Shown here piece after piece: positions 1 to 7,569 of a stretch of DNA of 21,237 nt. The stretch is from assembly GCA_947381875.1 (NCBI GenBank), contig CANCXY010000020.1, positions 1 to 21,237 on the forward strand, written 5' to 3'. The notes under the pieces were generated by a model. That model made no database searches. It worked only from the letters and a program-made list of their open reading frames with translations, and was not told where the DNA came from. Source of the DNA: an uncultured Clostridia bacterium. GTDB lineage: Bacteria; Bacillota; Clostridia; Oscillospirales; Ruminococcaceae. A program made the translations under genes and the position numbers. The number at the start of each line of letters is the position of its first letter. Within the stretch, counting starts at the first letter, position 1.

Positions 1-5
1 TCGCG

Positions 6-116
6 CAAGATGGGATTCCAAAGGGGGCTTGCCCCCTTTGGCGGAGTCCAGAGGCAGAGCCTCTGGCAGGATTCCAAAGGGCAGCGCCCTTTGGGCAGGT
101 CCGGGCGGCAGCCCGG
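6..116 (+). repeat. Family A palindromic repeat cluster, copy A1
   Basis: Four consecutive perfect hairpins fill the space before the GH42 gene. They have arms CCAAAGGGGGC (18-28/31-41), CCAGAGGC (48-55/59-66), CCAAAGGGC (74-82/86-94) and CCGGGC (101-106/111-116). The leading CAAGATGGGATTCC (6-19) recurs inverted at 14940-14953. The segment 18-66 is base-for-base identical to 15762-15810. No promoter is visible here, so the downstream gene is probably transcribed from further left. The function is unknown: it could be a REP/MITE-like dispersed element or an RNA processing and stability element. Confidence 0.85.
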
Positions 117-136
117 CGGAGAGGGAGGAAATGCTT

Positions 137-2197
137 ATGGAACAGATGGGACAGGGCATGAAACTGCTGCACGGTGGGGACTACAACCCGGAACAGTGGC
201 TGGACAGCCCGGAGGTGCTGGAAGAAGATATCCGGCTGATGCGGCAGGCGCATGTCAACTGCGTGTCGATGGGCATGTTTGCCTGGGGCGTGCTGGAACC
301 GGAGAACGGGCGGTATGAATTGGACTGGCTGGAAGGGATCGTCAGCCGGTTGTATGAAAACGGGATCTATACCATTTTGGCTACGCCGACAGGCGCGGTG
401 CCGCCGTGGATGGCCGCCCAGTATGAGGAAGTGCGTCAGACCGACGAAAACGGGGTGCGTCTGCTGGCGGGCAACCGGCATAATTTCTGCCCAAGTGCGC
501 CGGTGATGCGTGCGAAAGCGCGCGCTGTCGACGAGGCGCTCTCCCGGCGTCTGGGGCGGCATCCGGGGGTAATCGGGTGGCACCTCTCCAACGAGTATGG
601 CGGCAACGGGCGCTGGGCCGACTGCCACTGTGAACATTGTCAGCAGGCGTTCCGGCGCTGGCTGCAAGCGCGGTACGGCACACTGGACGCGCTGAACAAG
701 GCGTGGTGGACGCGCTTCTGGAGCCACACCTATACCGACTGGCAGCAGATACACAGCCCGTCGCCGCGCGGGGAAAGCTCGCTGCATGGGTTGAAATTAG
801 ACTGGAAACGGTTTGTCAGCGACCAACTGCTGGATTTCTGCAAAATGGAGGCCGACGCCGTGCGCGTGTACAGCGATTTGCCCGTCACCACCAATATGAT
901 GCGCTTTTTTGCGCCGCTGGATTACTTCAAATGGGCCAAAGTGTTAGATGTCATCTCCTGGGACAACTACCCCTATTGGCACAGCGGCCCCGATGAGATC
1001 GGCGAGGCCGTCGAGACGGCGGCGGCACATACGCTGATGCGCAGCTTGAAAAAGGCTCCGTTCCTTATGATGGAAAGCACGCCCTCGGTCGTCAACTGGC
1101 GGCCTGTGAATACGCTCAAGCGCCCCGGCATGCACGCGCTCTCCTCTTTGCAGGCTGTCGCGCATGGGTCGAACAGCGTCCAGTATTTCCAGTGGCGGAA
1201 AAGCCGCGGCTCGTGCGAAAAATATCACGGCGCGGTAATCGACCACAAAAACGGCGCGGATACCCGCGTGTTTCGGGATGTTGCGTCTTTGGGGGAACGG
1301 TTGGAAAAGCTCTCCGGCCCTGTCTGCCGCAGCTGCAACCGACCCGCCGTCGCGATGGTGTTCGACTGGGAGAACATGTGGGCCGTGCAGGACGCGTGCG
1401 CCGTGGAAAAGCCCCTCGACTATCAGGGATTGTTCCTCACCTATTTCCGCGCGTTCTGGGAACAAGGCGTAGATGTGGATATTGTGGATATGGATGGGGC
1501 GCTGGATGGGTACGCACTGGTTGCCGCGCCGCTGAACTACATGTACAAGCCGGGATACGCCGAAAAGGTGCGCGCCTTTGTGGAGCGGGGCGGCGTGTAT
1601 GTCACGACGTATTGGAGCGGCGAAGTGGATGAAAATGATCTATGCTTTTTGCAGGAACATCCTCTGCGCGACGTATTAGGCATCCGCACGGAGGAGATCG
1701 ACGCGCCCGGACCCTACTGGAAAAACGCGGTGGAGTACGCGGGCCATCGGTACGCCGTGACAGGGCTGTGCGCGCTGGTCCATGCGGAGAGCGCCAGCGT
1801 CCTGGCCGCCTACACCGACGACTTCTATCAAGGGTATCCGGCGCTGACGGAAAACCGTTTCGGCAAGGGCGCGGCATACTTTATCGCCTCCCAGAACGAG
1901 CAGGCCGCCATCGGCGCAATGACAGACCGCTTCCTGCGCAGGGCAGGCGTCTCCTGCGGGTTCTGCGGCACGCTTCCCGCGGGCGTGACTGTTTCGGGCA
2001 GGGTGATTGAGAGCGGCGAAGGGCAGGGGCAGTTACTTTGGTTTTTGCAGAACTTCAATCGGGAGGGGGCTGTGGTTCCGCTGTTCGCCCCTTACCGCGA
2101 TATGGAAACGGGCGCGGAGTGGGAAAGCAAAGTGGAAATGCCGGCGTTCTCGTGTGTAGTGTTGGCGGAAACGGAGCCGCCGGTCGAAAAGAAATAA
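137..2197 (+). CDS. GH42 beta-galactosidase
   Basis: Predicted cytoplasmic enzyme of 686 aa, the usual GH42 length, that removes terminal beta-galactosyl residues from imported oligosaccharides. The GGDYNPEQW motif near the N-terminus is a GH42 hallmark. The acid/base lies in HLSNEYGG (Glu153) and the nucleophile in MMESTPS (Glu313). Cys118, Cys163, Cys165 and Cys168 match the four-cysteine zinc site known in this family. Domain order is a TIM barrel to about residue 390, a trimerisation domain to about 600, and a small C-terminal beta domain. I chose the ATG at 137 because GGGAGG at 123-128 sits 8 bases upstream; the ATG at 131 is only 2 bases from it. There is no signal peptide. Some GH42 enzymes act on alpha-arabinosides, so the exact substrate is inferred. 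Confidence 0.95.
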   Translation: MEQMGQGMKLLHGGDYNPEQWLDSPEVLEEDIRLMRQAHVNCVSMGMFAWGVLEPENGRYELDWLEGIVSRLYENGIYTILATPTGAVPPWMAAQYEEVRQTDENGVRLLAGNRHNFCPSAPVMRAKARAVDEALSRRLGRHPGVIGWHLSNEYGGNGRWADCHCEHCQQAFRRWLQARYGTLDALNKAWWTRFWSHTYTDWQQIHSPSPRGESSLHGLKLDWKRFVSDQLLDFCKMEADAVRVYSDLPVTTNMMRFFAPLDYFKWAKVLDVISWDNYPYWHSGPDEIGEAVETAAAHTLMRSLKKAPFLMMESTPSVVNWRPVNTLKRPGMHALSSLQAVAHGSNSVQYFQWRKSRGSCEKYHGAVIDHKNGADTRVFRDVASLGERLEKLSGPVCRSCNRPAVAMVFDWENMWAVQDACAVEKPLDYQGLFLTYFRAFWEQGVDVDIVDMDGALDGYALVAAPLNYMYKPGYAEKVRAFVERGGVYVTTYWSGEVDENDLCFLQEHPLRDVLGIRTEEIDAPGPYWKNAVEYAGHRYAVTGLCALVHAESASVLAAYTDDFYQGYPALTENRFGKGAAYFIASQNEQAAIGAMTDRFLRRAGVSCGFCGTLPAGVTVSGRVIESGEGQGQLLWFLQNFNREGAVVPLFAPYRDMETGAEWESKVEMPAFSCVVLAETEPPVEKK

Positions 2198-2209
2198 GAT
2201 ACGTTTATG

Positions 2210-2236
2210 AAGGACAGTCTGGAAATGGCTGTCCTT
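2210..2236 (+). terminator. Possible weak terminator after GH42
   Basis: AAGGACAG (2210-2217) pairs with CTGTCCTT (2229-2236) around an 11-base loop, 12 bases after the GH42 stop codon. The following bases, TGTGCTAT, are not a real U-tract, so termination may be weak. Nothing else was recognised between here and the promoter at 2405. Confidence 0.35.
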
Positions 2237-2404
2237 TGTGCTATAGCTTTGTACACAGTGGTCAAGGCCTACGCTATGCAGGTTTGCATAGCATTCCTCC
2301 AAGAACAGCCATATATCTTCATAGAGCGCAGGCTGGCTTTCTTTCACGGACAGGTAAGGGAATCCCTACGGGGGCGCGCTCACGTCTGCGGAAAACCCGC
2401 CTTG

Positions 2405-2433
2405 TTGACAGAATCTCATGCGTTTGCTATACT
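2405..2433 (+). promoter_or_regulatory. Sigma-A type promoter for the DUF1284 gene
   Basis: TTGACA (2405-2410), a 17-base spacer, then TATACT (2428-2433). The expected start of transcription near 2440 leaves a leader of under 30 bases that holds the Shine-Dalgarno sequence AAAGGAGG (2451-2458). Confidence 0.8.
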
Positions 2434-2467
2434 TCTGCCAGCATCTTTATAAAGGAGGGCACTCATC

Positions 2468-2842
2468 ATGGCAGAAGCAACCGCCCTGCGGCCGCACCAC
2501 GGAATGTGCCTCGCCTTTTTTGTGGGCGAAGGCTACAGCGAAGGTTTTTCCGCGCATATGGGCACTGTAAAACGGCATCTTTCGGAGGAAACGCCTGTGC
2601 GGCTCACAGTGGGCGCGGACGTGATTTGCGCCGCGTGCCCCAACAACAGCGGCGGCGTGTGTGAGAAACCCGCGCTTGTGGCGGGGTATGATAACGAAGT
2701 CCTGCGCCTGTGCGGCCTGTCCGATGGGCAGGTGTTACCTTACGGCGTGTTCCGCGACCTGGTGCACACGCGCATCCTCGCGGCGGGCAGGCGGCGCGGT
2801 ATCTGCGGCGGGTGCCAGTGGGACGCGCTGTGCGGGGAATAG
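2468..2842 (+). CDS. DUF1284 domain protein
   Basis: Small cysteine-rich protein of 124 aa. It has the DUF1284 layout: an N-terminal LRPHHGMCLAFFVGEGYS block, an ICAACPNN block with a following cysteine (VCEKPAL), and a C-terminal ICGGCQWDALC block. The conserved cysteine pairs suggest metal or Fe-S binding, but the biochemical function of the family is not established. The start at 2468 has a strong Shine-Dalgarno site 9 bases upstream. It has its own promoter and is followed by a separate promoter, so it is probably monocistronic and unrelated to the sugar genes. The family assignment is from motif recognition. Confidence 0.85.
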   Translation: MAEATALRPHHGMCLAFFVGEGYSEGFSAHMGTVKRHLSEETPVRLTVGADVICAACPNNSGGVCEKPALVAGYDNEVLRLCGLSDGQVLPYGVFRDLVHTRILAAGRRRGICGGCQWDALCGE

Positions 2843-2879
2843 TGCCGCGCTCCGCTCTTTTACATTTTATAATTCGCGA

Positions 2880-2909
2880 TTGACAAGCCCCGCATTCGCA
2901 CCCTATAAT
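2880..2909 (+). promoter_or_regulatory. Strong promoter upstream of the GH3 gene
   Basis: TTGACA (2880-2885), an 18-base spacer, and TATAAT (2904-2909): both boxes are perfect. It points at the GH3 gene, but an intrinsic terminator begins only about 11 bases past the expected transcription start. Confidence 0.8.
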
Positions 2910-2926
2910 AGGATTATCAAACCCAC

Positions 2927-2949
2927 ACGAAAGCCGGGCTTTCGTTTTT
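2927..2949 (+). terminator. Intrinsic terminator between the GH3 promoter and the GH3 gene
   Basis: ACGAAAGC (2927-2934), loop CGG, GCTTTCGT (2938-2945), then a U-run. It would end transcripts from the DUF1284 gene. It also lies directly downstream of the promoter at 2880-2909, so it would act on GH3 transcripts as an attenuator unless it is bypassed. Confidence 0.8.
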
Positions 2950-2951
2950 AC

Positions 2952-3040
2952 GGGAGTGTCCGCGTCGCGGCGCTATTGCCGTGTATTTCCCCACCCTACG
3001 GGCAGGAAATACACAAAAGCACTCCGCTTTGGACACGCCC
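2952..3040 (+). repeat. Family B palindromic element, copy B1
   Basis: The outer arms GGGAGTGTCC (2952-2961) and GGACACGCCC (3031-3040) pair at 9 of 10 positions. The inner arms GTGTATTTCC (2981-2990) and GGAAATACAC (3005-3014) pair perfectly. The inner loop and 3' half closely match 12885-12946 (copy B3). It ends 33 bases before the GH3 start codon. Confidence 0.8.
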
Positions 3041-3073
3041 ACTTTCACACTTTCTATAAAGGAGCATGTTCGT

Positions 3074-5335
3074 ATGGATGTAAAAGCACTCGTCTCCCAA
3101 ATGACATTGGAAGAAAAGGCCGGGCTGTGTTCCGGTCTGGATTTCTGGCACACAAAACCCGTCGAGCGCCTGGGCGTGCCCTCGGTGATGGTGAGCGATG
3201 GCCCCCACGGGCTGCGCAAGCAGGATGACGCCGCCGATCATTTAGGCGTAAACGACAGCATCGAAGCCGTGTGCATGCCCGCGGCGTGCGCCACCGCCGC
3301 CTCGTTCGACCGCGCGCTGATCGGCAGGATGGGCGAGGCCATTGGCGACAGCTGTCAGCATGAGAAGCTGTCCGTCGTGCTGGGGCCGGCTGTCAATATC
3401 AAGCGTTCGCCGCTGTGCGGGCGCAATTTCGAGTATTTCTCCGAGGACCCCTACCTCGCGGGCGAGATGGCGGCCTCGTTTATCGGCGGCGTACAGAGCC
3501 GGAACGTCGGCACCTCCATCAAGCATTTCGCGGCCAACAATCAGGAACACCGCCGCATGAGTTCGAGTTCCAACGCCGACGAACGCACCCTGCGCGAAAT
3601 ATATCTGCCCGCGTTTGAGACAGCTGTCAAAAAGGTGCAGCCGTGGACGGTGATGTGTTCGTATAACCGCATCAACGGCGTATACGCCTCCGAAAACCCC
3701 TGGCTGCTCACGGATGTCCTGCGCAAAGAATGGGGGTTCGAGGGCTATGTGATGAGCGACTGGGGCGCGGTCTCCAACCGCGTGGCAGGCGTCGCCGCCG
3801 GGCTGGATCTGGAAATGCCCGCGTCCGGCGGCATCAACGACCAGAAGATTGTGGAGGCCGTGCGCGCGGGGAAATTGGATGAAGCTGTCGTCGACCAGGC
3901 GTGCGAGCGCATTTTGACGATCAACTACCGCTATCTGGAAAACGCGAAACCCGAAACGCCGTGGGACAAAGAGGCCGATCATCTGCTGAGCGCCAAGATT
4001 GCCGCCGAGTGTATGGTGCTTCTGAAAAACGAGGGCGAGCTGCCGCTGGCAAAGGACGCGAACGTCGCGTTCATCGGCGAATTTGCGGAAAAGCCGCGTT
4101 TCCAGGGCGGCGGCAGCTCGCATATCCACTGCTTCAAAACGACCCCCGCCCTGCACGAGGCCAGGGCGCGCAGGCTGAACGTCACCTATGCGCAGGGCTA
4201 CTGCGCGGACGCGGACACAGCCAGCGAGGAGCAGATTGCCGAGGCTGTGTCGGCGGCGAAAAACGCGGCGGTGGCCGTGGTGTTCGCGGGCCTGCCCGAC
4301 GCCTATGAATCCGAAGGCTACGACCGCACCCATATGTCCCTGCCCGCGTGCCAGAACCGGCTGATTGAGGCCGTGGCGGCGGCGAACCCTCACACCGTCG
4401 TGGTGCTGCACAACGGGTCGCCGGTGGAAATGCCGTGGCTGGACCGCGTGGCGGGCGTGCTGGAAGCGTACCTGGGTGGACAGGCTGTCGGTATCGCGGC
4501 AGTGGATGTGCTGTACGGCGACGCGAACCCCTGCGGCCATCTGCCTGAAACCTTCCCCCGCCAGCTCTCCGACAACCCCTCCTACCTTTTCTACGGCGGC
4601 GAGGGCAATGAGGTGGATTACCGCGAGGGCGTGTTTGTCGGCTACCGCTACTATGATAAAAAGCAGATGGACGTGCTGTTCCCCTTCGGGTTCGGGCTTT
4701 CCTACACCACCTTTGCCTGCTCCAATCTGCGCCTGAGCGCCGATTCCATCACGGACAACGACATACTGACCGCCACTGTCACGGTGACGAACACGGGTAC
4801 ACGCGCGGGCAAGGCCGTTGTGCAGCTCTATGTGGGCGATAAGGAAAGCACCGTAAAGCGCCCGGTGCGGGAACTGAAAGGCTTTGAAAAAGTCGCATTG
4901 CAGCCAGGCGAGTGCCGGGATGTGGTGTTCACGCTGGACAAACGCGCGTTCGCCTACTGGAACACGCGTCTGCATGACTGGCATGTGGAGAGCGGCATGT
5001 TCACCATTGAGGTTGGGCAGTCCTCCCGTGATATCGAGGCTTCGTCGGAAGTGGCAGTGGAATCGACCGTCCGCGTGCCACAGACCTTCACGATGGATTC
5101 CATCTTCCGCGATATTTTCGCCGACCAGAAAGCGCGGGAAATCGTTATGCCCCTGTTGGACGGCATGCGCAATACACTGGGCGGCGGAAGCGGCGCGGCC
5201 CAGGCGGCTATCTCCCCGGAAATGATGCTCTCCATGATGAACGATATGCCCCTGCGCGGCATCCTGAGCTTTGGCGGCGGCGCGGTCAAACAGGAAATGC
5301 TCGACCAGCTTCTGAACACGCTGAACGCGCTGTAA
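3074..5335 (+). CDS. GH3 glycoside hydrolase, beta-glucosidase type
   Basis: Predicted intracellular exo-acting beta-glycosidase of 753 aa. The N-terminal barrel carries the nucleophile in VMSDWGAV (Asp229). The alpha/beta sandwich domain (about 310-500) carries the probable acid/base in SEGYDR (Glu414). A fibronectin-III-like domain follows at about 550-625. The last ~85 residues form an extension containing ISPEMMLSMMNDMPLRGILSF, a tail I recognise from clostridial GH3 enzymes. There is no PA14 insert and no signal peptide. The ATG at 3074 is preceded by AAAGGAG (3058-3064) at 9 bases; upstream in-frame starts fall inside the B1 palindrome and are rejected. Beta-glucosidase is the likeliest activity, but beta-xylosidase or another exo-beta activity cannot be excluded. 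Confidence 0.93.
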   Translation: MDVKALVSQMTLEEKAGLCSGLDFWHTKPVERLGVPSVMVSDGPHGLRKQDDAADHLGVNDSIEAVCMPAACATAASFDRALIGRMGEAIGDSCQHEKLSVVLGPAVNIKRSPLCGRNFEYFSEDPYLAGEMAASFIGGVQSRNVGTSIKHFAANNQEHRRMSSSSNADERTLREIYLPAFETAVKKVQPWTVMCSYNRINGVYASENPWLLTDVLRKEWGFEGYVMSDWGAVSNRVAGVAAGLDLEMPASGGINDQKIVEAVRAGKLDEAVVDQACERILTINYRYLENAKPETPWDKEADHLLSAKIAAECMVLLKNEGELPLAKDANVAFIGEFAEKPRFQGGGSSHIHCFKTTPALHEARARRLNVTYAQGYCADADTASEEQIAEAVSAAKNAAVAVVFAGLPDAYESEGYDRTHMSLPACQNRLIEAVAAANPHTVVVLHNGSPVEMPWLDRVAGVLEAYLGGQAVGIAAVDVLYGDANPCGHLPETFPRQLSDNPSYLFYGGEGNEVDYREGVFVGYRYYDKKQMDVLFPFGFGLSYTTFACSNLRLSADSITDNDILTATVTVTNTGTRAGKAVVQLYVGDKESTVKRPVRELKGFEKVALQPGECRDVVFTLDKRAFAYWNTRLHDWHVESGMFTIEVGQSSRDIEASSEVAVESTVRVPQTFTMDSIFRDIFADQKAREIVMPLLDGMRNTLGGGSGAAQAAISPEMMLSMMNDMPLRGILSFGGGAVKQEMLDQLLNTLNAL

Positions 5336-5478
5336 TCTATGAAGCGGGGATGGCAGCTTTCGCGTTTCTGAACACGCTAAGCGCACCATATAAAGTTGGT
5401 TGGCGGCGTAGAGCAGGGCAATAATTTTCGCGTTTCTGCCCCCTGCCAAACATATTATTCAATTTCAAAAAATTCCCT

Positions 5479-5572
5479 CTCGCCCATACGCCAGTATGGG
5501 CGAGATATTAAAAGTTTCGCCGGCCTTTTCAAAGGCCGCGGAGGATTCCAAAGGGGGCGGCGCCCCCTTTGG
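5479..5572 (+). repeat. Hairpin cluster with family A element, copy A2
   Basis: Three hairpins lie before the MoxR gene. CTCGCCCATAC (5479-5489) pairs perfectly with 5494-5504 around GCCA. GGCCTTT (5522-5528) pairs with 5531-5537. The family A hairpin CCAAAGGGGGC pairs 5548-5558 with 5562-5572. None is followed by a U-run on the plus strand, so they are not ordinary terminators in that direction. The rest of the 5336-5617 gap shows no convincing promoter. Confidence 0.7.
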
Positions 5573-5617
5573 GACGTTTCCGCACACTGCGCGGCGCAGG
5601 AAAGGAACCTATCATCT

Positions 5618-6556
5618 ATGCAGGAAAACCAGTTATCTTCCCGGATCGTTCATGAGGTGCAGAAAACCGTGGTGGGCAAGGGCGAGATCGTGCTAAAAGT
5701 GCTGCTGGCTATCCTCGCGCGGGGGCACGTCCTGTTAGAGGACATCCCTGGCGTGGGCAAAACCACGATGGCTATCGCGTTTTCCAAAGCGCTGGGACTG
5801 CGCTATAACCGCGTACAGTTCACGCCGGACGTGATGCCCTCCGACCTGACGGGTTATTCCCTCTACAACAAAGCCACAGGCCAGATGCAGTATCAGCCTG
5901 GGGCTTTGCTGTGCAACCTGTTTTTGGCCGACGAGCTGAACCGGGCCACCAGCCGCACGCAGTCAGCACTGCTGGAGGCAATGGAGGAGGGGCGCGTGAC
6001 GGTGGACGGCGCTTCCCACGCCATCCCCGACCCCTTCCTCGTCATCGCCACACAGAACCCCGCCGGGGCCTCCGGCACACAGCTCCTGCCCGATTCGCAG
6101 TTGGACCGCTTCGCTTTGCGCCTGACGATGGGTTACCCTTCCCCTGCTGACGAACTGCGGCTGCTGAAACGCAAGATGGGCGGCAAAGCCCAGGACGCCG
6201 TCTCGCAGGCTGTAACCGCCGAAGAACTGCGCGGCATGCGCGCGAAAGTGGACGAAACCTATATCGAAGATTCCGTCTTGGACTATATCCTGCGCCTGGT
6301 GCGCGCCACGCGGGAGGACGCGCAGCTCGCCCAGGGGGCCAGCCCCCGCGCGGCCATCTCCGTGGCGAACCTGGCGCGCGCCTCCGCCTATCTGCACGGC
6401 CGCGACTATGTTATACCGCAGGATGTCTCGTTCGTGTGGGTGGACGCCATCGCGCACCGCCTGATCCTGCCCGCGGGGGCGGCGGGCGATTCGCACCGCA
6501 CCGCCGCCATCGCCGCCCGCGTACTGGACGCCGTCCGCGCGCCCGCCATCCGGTGA
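5618..6556 (+). CDS. MoxR-family AAA+ ATPase
   Basis: Cytoplasmic AAA+ ATPase of 312 aa, thought to act as a chaperone-like remodelling factor together with the downstream DUF58 protein. Walker A is GVGKTT (residues 45-50), Walker B is LFLADELNR (about 101-109) and sensor 1 is in ATQNP (about 144-148). The C-terminal lid contains the SPRAAISVANLARA block typical of MoxR proteins. The ATG at 5618 is preceded by AGGAAAGGAA; the frame runs open further upstream, but only through the hairpin repeats. The stop overlaps the next gene region (GTGA at 6553-6556), which indicates translational coupling. The three-gene order MoxR, DUF58, transglutaminase is a common conserved operon; its target in this organism is unknown. 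Confidence 0.95.
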   Translation: MQENQLSSRIVHEVQKTVVGKGEIVLKVLLAILARGHVLLEDIPGVGKTTMAIAFSKALGLRYNRVQFTPDVMPSDLTGYSLYNKATGQMQYQPGALLCNLFLADELNRATSRTQSALLEAMEEGRVTVDGASHAIPDPFLVIATQNPAGASGTQLLPDSQLDRFALRLTMGYPSPADELRLLKRKMGGKAQDAVSQAVTAEELRGMRAKVDETYIEDSVLDYILRLVRATREDAQLAQGASPRAAISVANLARASAYLHGRDYVIPQDVSFVWVDAIAHRLILPAGAAGDSHRTAAIAARVLDAVRAPAIR

Positions 6557-6561
6557 GCGGC

Positions 6562-7569
6562 ATGGCGGGGCGACGGATTTTTTTCTGCCTGCTCGTATGC
6601 GGGGTGCTGCTGTTCCATGTCATGACCGAGAGCTATTGGGGCCAATTCCTGCTCTTTCTGTGCGCCGCGCTGCCTGCGCTCAGCCTCCTCCTCTCCCTGC
6701 GCGCCATGCGGGGGTGCCGGGCCTCACTGGCTGCGCTGCCTCCCTCCCTGCCGCTGAACACGTCGGGTGGCTGGCAGATCGTTTTGCATATCCCCGGCGC
6801 GCTGCCGCTGGCCCGTGTGGACGTGCGGTGCAGCGAGGAAAACCTTCTGCTCGGCAAAACGCACCCCCGCCGTGCCCGCCTGGCCTGCGCGGCGGACGGC
6901 GCGTGTATCGCCCTGCCCGCTGATACCGCGCACTGCGGCCTTTTGGAACTGCGCGCCCAGCGCATTGTCGTCTGCGACCTGCTCGGCCTTTTCCGCCGCC
7001 GCCTGCCGCCGCCCGAACCGGCGCGCATGGCATGCCTGCCTATCCCCGCCGGGGAGATGCCGCCGCTCATTGCCCGCGACGGGCCGGTCCAGGCTGTCCG
7101 CACTGGCGCGGCCCCGGCGGGCGCCGCTGAGGATTACGATTTACGCGGCTACCGCCCCGGCGACCCCATCCGCACAGTACACTGGAAACTCTCCACCAAA
7201 TGGGACAGCCTTATCGTGCGGGAGCCGCTGCAAACCTCCGCCGCGCTGCCGCTGCTCACGCTCGACCGCTTCGGCACGGCGGATGTGCTGGACACGCTGC
7301 TGGGGCGTTTATCCGGCCTCTCCCGCGCGCTGTTGAGCGCACAGCAGCCGCATACTGTTCTGTGGCTGGACGCGGCGGGCCAGCCGTGCCAATACGATAT
7401 TACGGATGAACAGCAGCGGATGACCTGCCTGCTGGCCCTGCTGGGCAGCGCCGCCCCGCAGACCGGCAGCGCCGCCGCGCTGGACACGCGCCCGGAGCTG
7501 TGGGAGCATACGGGCCGGACCGTCGTGCGCGTGCGCGCCGAACCGGAAGGAGGCGGCGCGGATGCTTGA
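6562..7569 (+). CDS. DUF58 domain protein
   Basis: Membrane-anchored protein of about 335 aa. Two hydrophobic segments lie near the N-terminus (about 5-22 and 26-46). A beta-rich region follows, then the diagnostic DUF58 block YDLRGYRPGDP with VHWKLSTKWDSLIVREP (about 192-222). After it comes a von Willebrand A-like fold region with poorly conserved metal-binding positions. DUF58 proteins are regularly encoded next to MoxR ATPases and are proposed partners. The start is either ATG 6562 or GTG 6553, which overlaps the MoxR stop as GTGA; neither has a good Shine-Dalgarno site, which fits coupled translation. The C-terminus overlaps the next gene by 8 bases. Confidence 0.9.
   Translation: MAGRRIFFCLLVCGVLLFHVMTESYWGQFLLFLCAALPALSLLLSLRAMRGCRASLAALPPSLPLNTSGGWQIVLHIPGALPLARVDVRCSEENLLLGKTHPRRARLACAADGACIALPADTAHCGLLELRAQRIVVCDLLGLFRRRLPPPEPARMACLPIPAGEMPPLIARDGPVQAVRTGAAPAGAAEDYDLRGYRPGDPIRTVHWKLSTKWDSLIVREPLQTSAALPLLTLDRFGTADVLDTLLGRLSGLSRALLSAQQPHTVLWLDAAGQPCQYDITDEQQRMTCLLALLGSAAPQTGSAAALDTRPELWEHTGRTVVRVRAEPEGGGADA

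Noticed and set aside
6..116. CRISPR-like array
   Set aside because: The hairpins differ from each other and there are no regular unique spacers or cas genes.
2033..2452. Small open frames on both strands between GH42 and the DUF1284 gene
   Set aside because: They have no Shine-Dalgarno site and no recognisable motif, and they overlap a hairpin and a promoter. I considered a decayed transposase fragment on the minus strand but could not support it.
2952..3040. Riboswitch or structured metabolite sensor before GH3
   Set aside because: It recurs as a family B repeat elsewhere and is a simple nested palindrome. I see no known riboswitch core.
3242..5449. Long open frame on the minus strand opposite GH3
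   Set aside because: It is the antisense shadow of a well-supported GC-rich gene and has no recognisable domain or ribosome site.
5479..5504. Intrinsic terminator for GH3
   Set aside because: The stem is perfect, but it is followed by ATATTAAAAG rather than a U-tract on the plus strand, so I list it only as part of the hairpin cluster.
5396..5617. Upstream extension of the MoxR gene
   Set aside because: The frame is open but runs through three hairpin repeats, and the added residues do not fit MoxR N-termini. The ATG at 5618 gives the normal length.
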